64,000 bases of DNA. It comes from Polyodon spathula (taxonomy: Eukaryota; Chordata; Actinopteri; Acipenseriformes; Polyodontidae). Shown piece after piece: positions 49,382-61,727 of this stretch; within the stretch, counting starts at the first letter, position 1, and each line of letters starts with the position of its first letter. The notes under the pieces were generated by a model. It saw only the letters and a program-made list of their open reading frames with translations. It made no database searches and was not told the DNA's origin. Where the stretch lies: positions 19,222,792-19,286,791 of the forward strand of contig NC_054559.1 of the NCBI RefSeq assembly GCF_017654505.1, in the 5' to 3' direction. The position numbers were made by a program, and so were the translations under genes.

Positions 49382-49600
49382 TCTCTGACGACCGGAGCCC
49401 TTCGGGAAGCTGTTTTCTCTGGGGACGAGGTGCAGGCAGCCAAGCGACCCCGTGTCCCCAGCCCCGCCCCCAGCCCTGCCCCCAGTCCCAGCCCCGCCCC
49501 AGCGGAGGACTACTCAAACTATGTGACTTTCATGGAGTCACTGCTTCAAGCACAATACCAACAGCAGAATCAACAGGGGAGCAGCCACTGCATGTTTTAA
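49382..49600 (+). CDS. KDM4B: KDM4B last coding exon, with stop
   Basis: 72 codons and TAA. The product begins SLTTGALREAVFSGDEVQAA, then KRPRVPSPAPSPAPSPSPAP, then AEDYSNYVTFMESLLQAQ, ending in a Gln/Asn-rich stretch and CMF. Human KDM4B ends in the same way: [25 protein letters not shown], then a spacer and DYVAFVESLLQVQ. KRPRV is a likely nuclear localisation signal. The PSPAP repeat (codons around 49462-49500) and the QQQNQQGSS end are absent from the human protein and look like fish-lineage low-complexity growth. Confidence 0.95.
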   Translation, partial: SLTTGALREAVFSGDEVQAAKRPRVPSPAPSPAPSPSPAPAEDYSNYVTFMESLLQAQYQQQNQQGSSHCMF

Positions 49601-50490
49601 ACACCAAGGAGAGACTTGGCACTCAAGCGATTTCTCTTCTCTGCGGAATGGAAACCGGAGCAGCCCTTTCCAACCCGGCGCACTGCACGGAAACTTCCCA
49701 TCCAATCGAGAAGAGACGGTTGGCATTTGCGTTTTTCCTGGACAGGCGGGGGAAAAATAGTTTTGCATCCTTGCACGTTGTACAGAACTGTCAAATTCAA
49801 GGGAGGGAGAGAGAGAGCAAGTCACATTACCTCCGTTTCAGCTACATGAAAGACGAGCTTGGATGTAACGATAGCTACCACTAGCTATTCTTTTTTCTTT
49901 TTCAAACTCAGTAACTCTTCTTTCTCACACACACACACACACAGTTGTACAGCTTTAAAATTAATTCAAGTGCAGATGCAGATTTTTTACTGTTTATGTA
50001 AAATCACAAACAGTATAAAAAAAAAAAAAAAGATTTATGATGCTACTCAATGAGGGAGTACATTTTTTTTTTGGTTTATGTATATCCCCGACCCTAATTT
50101 GTGGTAAAGTAATAGTCTTTTTTTTTTTATGTGCTCTTAAATTATTTTTTTGTTTTCCCTGCAGTTAGGAATCATTTGAATATAAATATATTTTTGGTAG
50201 AGTGCTGACCCTTTTGAAAGAGACGTTCTTTTGTTGGCATGGATTTCGTACTGTCATGCAAATATTTAAGAAGAACAATTTTCTATTTATTGTTGAGCCA
50301 TTTTCACAAGAAGTGCTAAATACCCACAGGACGACAAACTACTGATGCAGAAAATAACCGTCATGTCTTATCTAAATATGAATACCTTTTGTGAAGTAGG
50401 GTCAAGAAACAAGTGCTTTTTTTTGGTAATTTAAAACAAAACCCAAAAGTCAGTTGAAACCTTGAATAAACCAATTTTTTATTTTTATTT
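49601..50490 (+). other. KDM4B 3' UTR to first poly(A) signal
   Basis: Follows the TAA. It holds a (CA)n tract (49926-49942) and several T runs. An AATAAA at 50465-50470 is followed by a long T-rich and GT-containing stretch (TTTTGGTTTCCTGTTGT around 50516), a good downstream element for cleavage near 50485-50490. Confidence 0.6.
50465..50470 (+). terminator. Poly(A) signal AATAAA, proximal
   Basis: Canonical hexamer about 865 bp after the stop with a T/GT-rich downstream region. Probable main cleavage signal; no transcript evidence. Confidence 0.55.
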
Positions 50491-51225
50491 TTATTTTTTT
50501 AAAGCAATGATTTCCTTTTGGTTTCCTGTTGTATCTCCTGGCTGAGCCCCCTTCACCCCTCCATCCGGCAGCACTCAAGGCTATAACCAGCCTGCTCGAT
50601 CCCATGGCTGATTTTGAATTTAATTGGCTCTGGGACTTTCAGGTTGCATCCAGTAGAGACTGTACTAGAGCCTCACTGTGCCCTCCCTGCAGCAGGCCTT
50701 CCGTTTTAGCAGAATTTTGTATTTAATAGGCACTGCTGGGCTTGAAAGCTGTAGCAGGAAGGTCACCACGTAAGACCAGTGACTGGCTTTACCAAGCTAG
50801 CGGTGGAGAAACAAGCAGCTTGGATGGTGCTATAGCAACTCCGAACAGCCTTACAGAAGAGACAGACCCGAAGGCAGAGAGGGTTCGGATTTGTATGTGA
50901 TATAATTTCAGACATTTGCTTTTATATTTTAGGACTTGATGAAACATTTGCTGTTTATCTGCTGGATTTGAAAGCTACAGCTTGTCCACGTGCACAGAGT
51001 GGTTCAGACGTTGCTTGACTTAACCGGTTCATTGAATGCTGGGGGGAAAAAATGACAAGCAATGACATTTGAGCAAGTTCTGCTGTAACTGGTTTTGTTT
51101 TCATTTTGTAAATAGCATTAATTAAATTACATTTAAATATTGTTTTTCCTTTTTTTTTTTTTTTTTTTTTTAACCTCTCTCCTGACTTTTTTTTTTTTTA
51201 AAGGACCCTGCAGCATCAGGGAATG

Positions 51226-51231
51226 AATAAA
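51226..51231 (+). terminator. Poly(A) signal AATAAA, distal
   Basis: A second hexamer, in GAATGAATAAAACC, about 1.6 kb after the stop. The segment between the two signals shows no other gene, so a longer alternative 3' UTR ending near 51250 is possible. Its downstream GT-rich element is weak. Confidence 0.4.
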
Positions 51232-52879
51232 ACCTAATCTTAGAGCCTCAGACCTACAGCAAGTTGTCAAAAGTTACTGAAAACACATGTATGAACTGAC
51301 TAGTCAACCAAACACACCAACTGCAACCAGTTTGGCTTCAATTGCAAAAGAGACAGTGCTGTGACTTCAATTCTTACTAGAGAACATGATTAATTCAATG
51401 CAAGTAATACATGTTTTTGTTGCAAAAAAATAACTCTTACATAACATGTATACAAAAACACTTTCCTGTTCCATTAATTGAATGACAAAAGTGCACCACA
51501 ATGTTTTAGGATGCAAAACGAATTAGAGAGCAAGGTAATTACTAAAAAATACCGCTCCTGCCAACAACAGTGTCGCTACTGATCATCAGATTAATCAGCC
51601 TGCCACTGGTATAGTTCAGTTATTCAGGTGTGGAAAATTAAAGAAAAGGGGGAAAAAAAAAAAAAAAAACAATTCTAACATTTACACCTTGTATGCATCA
51701 CAGTTAACTGAATAAACAATATCGACCCCCCCGGGGTCTGCTATCACTACTAGTACATTGATTAACACAGCAAGAACATTCTGCATTGATTTGTGCAAGC
51801 TACCCAGGTGTTCCTCTGTGTTACTTTTCAAGAAGAAGAACTGCTCCCCCCCCATGATTTGTTACCAGCAAACCTACCCGGGGGAGTAGGATCTAAGCTA
51901 CAAGTGCCGCTACATTTACAGAGCATTGAGTTGAGCCACCAGATAGAGAGAGTTCATTAGGAGCAGCCCCGGACCCTGACTAATTTCCACATTAAAAGTG
52001 AAATAACCAGCGTGACGAGTCGCTGGTTATCCACCTGATGCTTCATCTCCCTGGTCATCCACTTTACTTAAAGTCGCAGTGCCTCAAACCTGCTCACTTT
52101 CGCAATAAAATACAGCACCTCGCTGCCTCCATTACACACAGGCTCCCAAAACAATCAGGCATCATCAACCTTAATATTGGATCTCCGTTTCTTTCAGGAT
52201 GTTGTTAAGCAACTGTGGAACGAATTGAGATAATTTTGGTGTGTAGTGCAAACAGCCAATGGGGTGAAGCCATCTGATTTAACGGAGAGCACCCTAATCT
52301 GCACAATGTAGGATATTTCCTATAACGCTTCTGGGACACCCTTATTTGAAATACAAATAAAACATTAAAACAGTAGCTCAGGTAAGGCAAAGTTACAACA
52401 AAAGCAGTGGATGGTGCACTACAGCAAGAGCTTAAAAGATTCAATCTAGAGAAGTACACAGGGCTTCCCTCGCTGTGGCTTCAGTGTGGAACAGATCCTG
52501 TCCCAGTTCTACGCCTCTCTCTGGTAGTAGTGGGACAAATATTAGAATATCCCAACAAGTGCTTCTTGGAATGTAGGCAAAAATGACCGTTCTATTCATT
52601 AATGCAGCAGAATTTATAAATGACCAACTGTGCTGTTAATGGTTACCTGCAAATATTGAACATTGTTGTTTGTCTTTTTTGGTTATTTTTAAATATAATG
52701 ATGCTGGTGCTAAATGGTACAGCGGCATACAACAAGAATTCAATACCAGCTGCAGGTTTGTGGCGCTTGGCTTGCAGACTAAATGTATTGGTGTCTATGA
52801 TTAGATAAATCACATTAAGAATTATGAAGTGCAGTGTCACCACAAATCTATTTACTACCAATGCATGATGACTCTGAGG

Positions 52880-53120
52880 AATTATTATTACTTAAAAAAT
52901 AACACTTGTACATGGACTTACACACAATTACATCATCATGCATGGCTACAATGTACTTAATGTGTATGTGTAAGTACATATAAGTGTGTCAGAAAAGGGT
53001 TAGGGTTATATCATGCACAAATATTTACACATTAGCTAATTATAACTATGCATAATAACATTGTAATTGTAGAAGTACACATGTATTTATTAACTACTAT
53101 GTAAGTACACAGTGATCGGC
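52880..53120. repeat. Possible MITE with GTACATGTAAGTACA-type repeats
   Basis: Begins ATAACACTTGTACATGGAC and has repeated, partly inverted ACTTACACACAATTAC / GTGTATGTGTAAGTACATA blocks, a short GGGTTAGGGTTA motif at about 52997-53008 and TATGTAAGTACAC at the far end. This resembles a miniature element common in fish genomes. Ends are not defined. Confidence 0.4.
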
Positions 53121-53864
53121 TGCTTTCCAGAAAAAAAAGTGTAATAATTCAAACATATTTTCATTTACATGCAAGAGATGACTGGGTTGCAATTAACCAT
53201 TGCTAAACAATTTAAAAAGAACAAACAATACATTTTCAAAAACCATGAAAACGCAGTGGCATTTAAAATACCGATAGAGAAACACGCTCTGCTTTTAAAC
53301 AGCAAGATAACAATAGTTTCCACTTAATCCAATTTATTCTGTTTAATGCGCTCCAGGAGCCGCTATGTCTAATCTGCACAAGCACTGTGTACAATTTCTC
53401 CTGCTGTTAAAATGAGCCCCTTAATCAGGACGAGGAACAGAGCAGCACAGCCAACACACGCTTCTGCGATTAACTTCTGCATCAAGAAGCTTCACAATGA
53501 ACATCTGTGAAACTAGTCATGAATAATCCTGCCATTCACCTGGGGTCAATGTGTAAAACTAGAGTTTCTTTTTTTTTTTTTTTTTTTTTTCCCTTTTTGC
53601 AACAATGGCAAACGTTTAAACTGTCCAAACTAAGCAAGCAAGAAACCTGTTGGAATGTGTTGCAGTGAGCCTGATCAACCTTACAGTCTCTGCCCTATTC
53701 AGTATTTGTTCAGGCGTTTGTAGCAGTAGGAGATGTCACAGGATTTGACTGTGGTTCCTTTGACATGCACACACAGACTCATGGGTAAAGTGTTCTGCAA
53801 ACAAGGGTACAAACAGCAAAAGGAAGACTTTAAATCTGTGATGTAAAACTGCAAAATACACTAT

Positions 53865-53888
53865 GTTATTATTATTATTATTATTATT

Positions 53889-53922
<34 letters not shown>
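53865..53922. repeat. (TTA)n/(TAA)n palindromic microsatellite
   Basis: About eight TTA units switch directly to about ten TAA/AAT units, giving a perfect foldback. The 222-residue minus frame across it is an artefact of this repeat. Confidence 0.9.
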
Positions 53923-54643
53923 TTAAACAGCAGTTGATATTTGCAAGGTCTCTCACCCTCCGATACCCATAACAAAAGAAAACAACTAACCACCCCAGGT
54001 CTTATACTGCACATGGTTGGCTCCTTTGCATAGCAGACCCTCGAGATTTGATTTCTTAATAAAGTTTTTGAACCTAATATCCAAGCAACGGCGAGAAAAT
54101 TCACAAAGCCTTTTGCAACAGCGCACCAAGTCGAGTTCAGTCGTGCTCCTTTCACAGAGAGATTACACAACATACTGCAACCCGGCATTTGCTTGTGCCC
54201 CGCACCACAGACTAATAGCCTGACAGTTTCTGTGGGACGAAGCGTCCCACGCCCTGTGATTGTAAAGTGGACCATGTTAATACACTGTTTACGGCCCCAG
54301 CAAGGGGTTAGAGCGCTCAGCTGCCCGTTAGGATTGCACATTGGAAATAAAGCCGATCCTAATGAAACGTTGTGATAATTGTAGTACCAGGGTGTATCTG
54401 ACATTTCGAATGAAATAATAAATTCATCTTTTAATTACACTTTGCAAAGATGGCTGGGTTTTTTCCTCCATAGAATTTCTTACCCTGATAAGTATCTGCT
54501 GTTGCAGTGAATACAGGCTTAATTAGTGGTCTCGGCTCACATCAAACAAAATTGCACTTATTTTGCAGAGAGGGGTCAGTCGGTACCTTTGGAGGAAACT
54601 TTTAGCCCCCGACAGCGCCTGGCGACCCAGCAAGACTGGCTTG

Positions 54644-54644
<1 letters not shown>

Positions 54645-54686
<42 letters not shown>

Positions 54687-54745
54687 AGAAGAGAGAGAGA
54701 GAGAGAGTGTGTGAGAGAAGTGTGTGTGTGTGTGTGTGTGTGTGT

Positions 54746-54785
<40 letters not shown>
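54645..54785. repeat. Compound (GT)n(GA)n(GT)n(GA)n microsatellite
   Basis: Two blocks of GT units alternate with two blocks of GA units, the last about 20 units long. A duplicated compound array. Confidence 0.95.
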
Positions 54786-54789
<4 letters not shown>

Positions 54790-55551
54790 ACATTTGAAAA
54801 AATGCATGCTCCAGCCAAGCTGGCAGCACTAAGGAAATAAATGTGGTTGTCACTCCACAGGGATATTAAAATCGTGTGATAAAAATGTTTCTGCTTGAAA
54901 AATAGCTATAACGATGGTATTATAATAAAACACACGTTTTTTTTTTTAAAAAAAATAATAATAATAAACTGATTTCTAACAGTTTTTCTCTGCTGTTTCA
55001 GATTCATGTGAACTTGGGCAGGTGACCCTATACCTATGCTTGACGCAGTAATTCACACCCTTTAGATTAACGATTATATTATAACGAGCCCACTCTATAG
55101 CAACATCATGAGGCCTGTTAATTGTGATGGAGGCTGCATGGGGATTAAGGTTATAATTTTCAATGTATTCTTCTGCTTCTGAGGACAATCACAGCAAATG
55201 AAAAATAATGAGTAATATCTGCACCCAAAAACTGCAGGGGTTAACTGTAATGAAGGCATTGAAAGCAAAGGGAAAAAAAAATCAGATTGAAGACTAATTT
55301 ATAGGGAAGTGTACAGCTTTCTCTGGACTGTCAATAAAGGAAAAACAAACAGTTCCACCATTAAAACTCTTAATTACACCATTAGTCTTCTGGAATGTTC
55401 TTGTCTTCCAAGTTTAGGGCTGCATCTTTTATCACTTATCTCCATAACAACGGCGGTGCGCTTTCAGAACAGAATGAGTCTCCATCACTCACTCGGTTTT
55501 TCTGCTCTGGTGATAAGCCTTAAAATATCACTCACACAAAACATTGCAGTG

Positions 55552-55589
<38 letters not shown>

Positions 55590-57127
55590 TGTATGTAGGT
55601 ATATATCTTTTTAAAGAGTAGCTTCACATGTCATGAAGATAACCATTCCCATTCAAAGCAGCTGTTCATTCGAACATTCTGTTGCAAAGACAAGTTCTAC
55701 CTCTGGCCACATGGCTCATAATTGCCAATTAAAGACGTCACATGGCTTTATTTAAATTCATGTTAGCAGGGACTTCTGCAGACTGCAATGTTTTTTCATT
55801 GGATTGCAGTAAAGTTCACTTCTACTGCACAATGCTTACTTCTCTCAGTGATGAATATAAAACATACAAGGACACATTAATGCAGTGCAGTTAACCCTTT
55901 AAGGTACAAGGGACATAGCCACAATTAAAAAATATTCTAACTTTCTTATTTTTGCAATGAGGTTGCACGAAACAGGGCTTAAAATATACCGACAGGTTGG
56001 ATCTGACCATCCAAAATGGTCAGTTTGCTCCTGCTACATTAACGGTTTAAAATGTAGTAAACCATCAATAGTAATCCATTCAACTCCATGAACCCATTTG
56101 TGATCAGTTCATATGCACACGTGTGGAACACAAATACAATTGAATGAAAGATTTACTTCATATTGACTAATATTGCAATTACATGTCCTACATGTCCTAC
56201 TATGGAAGTGCATTGAAATCAAGCAAGACAGAGATGTTGTTTAGCTCATCAGAAAACAGGGCAGTGTTTTGCTACGACACTGACAGGTAGTCATCGGTCT
56301 CAGAGGAACTGGAGACATGTCACTTTAGCAGCAAGGTCACGTGATCTCCGAGCGCAGGGAGGGTGTATACATGACAGCCACTCCACTGCCTGGCAGTAAC
56401 TCAGCACTAACAGGCCTATGCATTGGAGCCGTAAGGCTCCCCGGATTGAGATGTGAGGATTAGCAATGCCTTCATCTCAATGCTGTCAAACCAGAATCAA
56501 GCCAGGAGATTGAGGGGAGGCAAATGTTTCGCTGCAAGCTCCCTGCAGACCACGAGTGCAAAGAATGGAAATCTCTCAAAGTCTCGACCTTCGCCAACAG
56601 ATCTGGAATTGTATGTTTTCGATTTTGGCTCTCGACGTTCCCGGGAGGATTGACCGTGCGAGAAATGAAAATGAGAAATGTGCCTCAAAAAAACGCAGGA
56701 ATTAGAGAGAAGCCAAAGGGTTTCGGTCTCTTTGACTGGCGTCTTGAATCGCGCAGAGCACAGAGTGAGAGGGTCTACTCAACGTTCAACCCACCAGTTC
56801 TCCAATGGAAAGAGTTTTTAAAAGGCGTCACCTACAGAATGGACTGTTTCGAAGGTGTTTATTGTAGCCTGCATTAGCCTGGTCGTTTTCGTAGGTTTGC
56901 ATCATTAGAATTCAAGGTGCCTGGAGTCGACTGACCTTGGAATAATTTGTTTCCCACTTTAGCTTAAAGATCTATTTATAAAATATCTACAATTGTATGT
57001 TATCAATGGACTTTTATTAACAAGGAATACTGGTATATTACAATAACATTTTAAATGACACATTTCTAGTTCAAAGCTTCATTGCAGGTCAGTGTTAATG
57101 TCTCACACAGTAGTCATTAATTGATTG

Positions 57128-57150
57128 GGTAACACTTTACACTAAGTATC
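57128..57150 (+). repeat. Possible transposon end (GGGTAACACTTTACACTAAG)
   Basis: The string GTAACACTTTACACTAAG is very like the GGTAACACTTTACAATAAG terminus of a widespread fish DNA-transposon family. The other terminus was not found, so only the motif is noted. Confidence 0.35.
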
Positions 57151-57888
57151 TCTAATTGCAGTGTATTTTCATTACATAGCAAATACATTCCAAAGTACTG
57201 TAAAACCAAAACAAGAGAGCTCATATGTACATTGCACTCCAGCTACAACCAATTACATAAAAGCACATTTAAAAAAGCATGGTTTCCAATTTAAGACTTA
57301 AGAAAAAAAGTTCTGCGTTTTGTGGAACGAATATAAGCACAGCTATTGATGATAAAGCATTCCCAGCCCTTCTCTGCATGATCCCGTTGCTGCCTGTATC
57401 CCCCTCAGAAGTGACAGCAAAGCTCTCAGAGGGCTGGTCTCAAGCGAGGTGCAGAGAACCAGCCGCAATTATTCAGCAACCGAGGTCCCGTCTACTCTGC
57501 AAAAGGTGGTTCATGTCTCATCCCTTCTCCCGAGCAAAAGTAATAAACTGTCAAGAGATGGTGGCAGCAACATAATCAGGGAAGCAACGGGTCACTAAAC
57601 GCTCAGCAAATTGCATTTCGCCGTCTTCTAATGTATGCAAACAAGAGGCAAAGAGTCACTTAATTACCGGGAGCGGATTTGCATATTCCCCGGGTCTGAC
57701 ACTTCAAGGTTACGCGGTAGTGCTGCTCTCAGACCGACCTGATTTTAAAGGACGTTGCCAAAACGCTGTCATGCATCTTTTCTTGTTTGAATACGCAAAC
57801 AGAAGAAGTCGCAGCTCTTTTTATAATTGATCATTTTTACATTATATCCACAGCTGCTTGTGGGAATCCATAGAGACCTACAAAAAGC

Positions 57889-58030
57889 AGCCACACTGCC
57901 TCCCAGTCCCTCAGCTATAACAACTATGCCACACTGCCTCTTAGCTCTAATCACTAGGCCATACTACCTCCCAGTGTCTCAGCTCTAACCACTATGCCAC
58001 ATTGCCTCTCAGTCCCTCAGTTATAAGCAC
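57889..58030. repeat. Minisatellite, ~38-bp unit
   Basis: Units begin GCCACACTGCCTCCCAG and continue TCCCTCAGCTATAACAACTAT. Four units are seen, one about 8 bp shorter than the others and the last partial, differing by point changes. Confidence 0.85.
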
Positions 58031-59165
58031 CAGCAGAAGAAAAGACTCGTGCCTGAAGCTGGAAACAAGCCATCCACCCAGAAGATCAAGCTCCCTAAAG
58101 TTCCTGCTGGGGACGACGCTTGTGAATTATTCACCAGCTCATTTCAAAGTGCCTGTATCCATGCAGTCTCAAGTGTCACAAAAATTTGCACATGAAAATG
58201 AGCTTTCTGCTCTTTTCTATTTGTTCTGTTCCAGGAGGATAAGAACTTGCAGTCCGCAGGGGGGGCTACGTGAAATTCTCTAAGTTAGAACCAACAAGAT
58301 GAACACCCAGTTAATACGCACTCTGCGGTACAGACCGTTCTTCTGCAGCTGCACATTGAGGTATCACTTTAACCCTCTCTCCCTTAGGGGCTACAGAAGA
58401 ACTGACGATTCATATAAAACAGCCCAAAGTCACGTTCATTTAGCAGGTCAGAGCTAAAATCAACGGGCCGGGATGGTGCCATGATTCGGAAGAAGCCGCA
58501 ACCCACAATTCCAGGACGCTTGGTTCATTCCAGTGTCCAATATTATTCCTTTTGTTCCCCACGCCAGTATTGTAAGTGGCATGTTCAGATTTTTATCTTA
58601 TTTAAGATACATTCAATGTTACATTTTCCATACACTCTCCAATCCTCTTTTCAACAGCAGATGAAAGGCGGTAGTATCTTGAAATATATTCTGTTTTTAC
58701 CAAAGAGGAGACGTGTTGTCTCGTCATCTGCAAAGAATGCTCTTTCTTTTTCTGTCCTGTCTGTCTATTGTTTTTTTTAAAAAAGAACAGCACTTTTCTG
58801 TAGAATTCAGTATTTCAGCCTATAGAAATATCATAGAGGTCTGTGAAATCTTCAGTTATAGAACTGTAGGAGTTAGTCACATATATTGGAAAAGTTTAAG
58901 AATCGGTTATACGCAATCAGGATTCAATGCATCTGTTTTTATTAACCTTTAAGACAGTTAATAAAAAGCTATTGCAGCACATGTAACTACACCATTTATA
59001 ACAAACTAAGTATGAAAACAGACCCAGTTTTTTTTTTTTTTTTTAGTATTGCTACATATTCTACTAATGAATGTTTTATAGTTATGGATAATATTTTAAT
59101 AAACATATTCCCATCTAGTAATCCTCAAATATACAGACATTTTAGAAACTGTGACCCAGTTTTGT

Positions 59166-59190
59166 CCCCCCCCCCCCCCCCCCCCCCCCC
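59166..59190. repeat. Poly(C) run
   Basis: About 25 C residues. Similar C or G runs recur at about 4697, 8721, 10651, 24807, 27550, 35353 and 41920. Confidence 0.9.
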
Positions 59191-61598
59191 TCACATTCAG
59201 AATTTTTATGCAATTCTATAATTTCCTTGTGGCCAATGAGAACAAATTGTGTTTAAAGGAAATAAAAAATCTGTTTCAACAGCTGTCTGAAGACAAGCAT
59301 AATAAAATATATTAAATGAGGTCATTATTATTCTTTAATTAGCAGCTAATAACAACTAGCAGCTAATAACCATAACCATTCAAAAGATGAAAATGACAGG
59401 AAAAAAAAATTCATATTTTTGCTGTCTGGTCGTTTTAATAAAGCAGAAACGTTGTGCAGCTGTTCATTTTGCATGGAGCACGACACCCTTTTTTTCTGGG
59501 TTCGTTTTTGTAGTTTTAATAGAAACTGAATTAAAAAAGAAAAAAAGGTAGAAAAGTGAAACTCTTTCTTTTTTTTAATTATACACTGCAGCGCCTTCAC
59601 AATGCTCCAGCGACGCCGTGGAAATGAATCAGTTTAAATAAAATTAATTTGAATCAGGATGTAAAGATATTAAAAAAATGCACAACCCTCAGGGTCAACT
59701 TGACATGAAAAAGAAATTAAAACAAGCAAAACATTTCTACTGGATGTAATGAGGAGAAGTTAGAAATCCAATTAACTTGTGCCTGGAAACGTGGCTCTCC
59801 TCTCCACCTGTTTGCTGGCCTCCTTGGCAGTTCTCAATTTTACAGCAGTTTGATCCATTCCGGGTTATACTCGGAGTGCAGCTAGCCATGGTGTATAAAA
59901 CTCTGCTGCTGCCCAATCCATTTTTAAATCAAGTTCTGTCCTTGCATTGGTGCAGCAGTGATAACACTCAACATCCTGCAGACAAAGGCTTTAACTTTTA
60001 GCTGCTGGGGTCAATGAGGTGAAACGATGATCACTACCCAAGACCCCTGCTGGACAATAAACACATTGCACTTGCATCTAGTTTCAGCCAACTGCTTGGC
60101 ACTCAATGCATTACACCTGCATGCTGCATCAGTCCTTGCCATGTTTTATTCGTTTTGCTCACTGTCCGAATCTGATGATTTCTAAACTGCCCCCCATAAC
60201 TGGTGCACACACATAGAGGATCCTCAATCACATACTTATCGGACAGTACCTGAAAGGTCACAGGTATTTTTATAAAACCAATGTATCCTCTTACAGCCCG
60301 AACGCAAGACGGAACGTCAGTAGCAAGCTAGTGTGCTAAAAGTGGATGAAGACTGGTGCAAAACCAAGGTAGTTCACCACGCGTGTGTCAGATAGACGGA
60401 CACAACCAGCAGACGAGTCTTGCTTAATGTTTCGTCTTCCTGGTAAACAATGTTTTACACTGTGGGGATCTGACAACACCCTCTTTGTGCAGATGCCTCA
60501 CCTCGTACTGTATTTCACCTTCTTTAGAGAGCTCTTTGACTTGCTGTGTTGCATGAAACAGGGCTATGATAAGCATGCTATCTGTATTTTTCTCAATTAC
60601 ACATTTTCCTTGACTAGTACTTCACTGAAAATCAATTGAGCAGAAACTCACAATCCATGTAAGGTATTACCTGACGCTTTAGACATCAAAGATGAAATGT
60701 GCACCGAACTCCACACACACTTCAAATGTCGTTCTACGAATTGAAACCGTTTGCCCAATCATTTCATTTTTATATTACACTGTGTGAAAGGTTCAACAGC
60801 TACTCGTTCCTCAAAAAAAAAAAAAAAAAAAAAAACCCTCTTCATTAGAAGAAATCAGACTCGCAGAGCAGACTTGGGAGGGCTGAATAGGTTTGGTTTA
60901 ACGATCAGCGGCTGCTGAAGAAATCTGCCCATTAAGCAAATGGCAAGGGTCTATGAAGATGGAAATGTTCTCAACAAGCGACGCCTCGTGACTCAATATT
61001 TACTGTGAAAGTTCTTTCACTTTAATAGAACTACCATAGGGAATACCCTACCACATTTGACAGATGAAAATAGGTACACTATTTTGCTGATATTATTATT
61101 ATTATTATTATTATTATTTATTATGAGCAAATTCAAGGTAGTTTTGTTTTTTTTAAACTATAAAGACGACATTTAAACACAAACAGCTACAGGCAGGAAT
61201 GCAGTATTACATTTTTCAGAACGGATCAGTGTTTATTTTATGGAGGGTTCTAGTGTATCAAGTAATTGTTGTATTTACTTTGTGGTTTTACACTTTCTTT
61301 TGGGTGGTATTCTGTGTTTCAAATGCTAGTAACATTTCATAGAAGAGCATGAAGCTTGTTTCAAAACACGCCTGTTTGACAGGTTATAATATCACAACAA
61401 AGCAGAGTCACTGTCAGCCTACTCGGCACAGAGCGGATTTCAGAATTCAGAGTTGTGACCCTTTTCTATAAATCTCTCCCTGACCTATGAACTGAGTTGT
61501 AGATCCTAAGTGCAGGCACTGAACAATGTTCCCCTTGAAATCATGTGACCCTGCAACCTTTCAACTCTGCTAGTCTAACTTACTCTAAATGCACAGAT

Positions 61599-61727
<129 letters not shown>

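Noticed and set aside
54232..54250. Perfect small hairpin GTGGGACG-AAG-CGTCCCAC
   Set aside because: An isolated 8-bp stem in non-coding DNA; expected by chance in 64 kb and no partner feature.
54290..54360. tRNA-like text (AGGGGTTAGAGCGCTCAGCTGCC)
   Set aside because: Resembles a tRNA D-arm/A box, but no B box or cloverleaf can be drawn from the following sequence.
53736..54404. Longest open frame in the window (222 residues, minus strand)
   Set aside because: It runs through a TTA/TAA microsatellite, giving runs of Ile and Asn, and has no family resemblance or splice context.
56524..56877. 117-residue open frame downstream of KDM4B
   Set aside because: No recognisable domain, no splice or promoter context and ordinary composition; treated as a chance frame.
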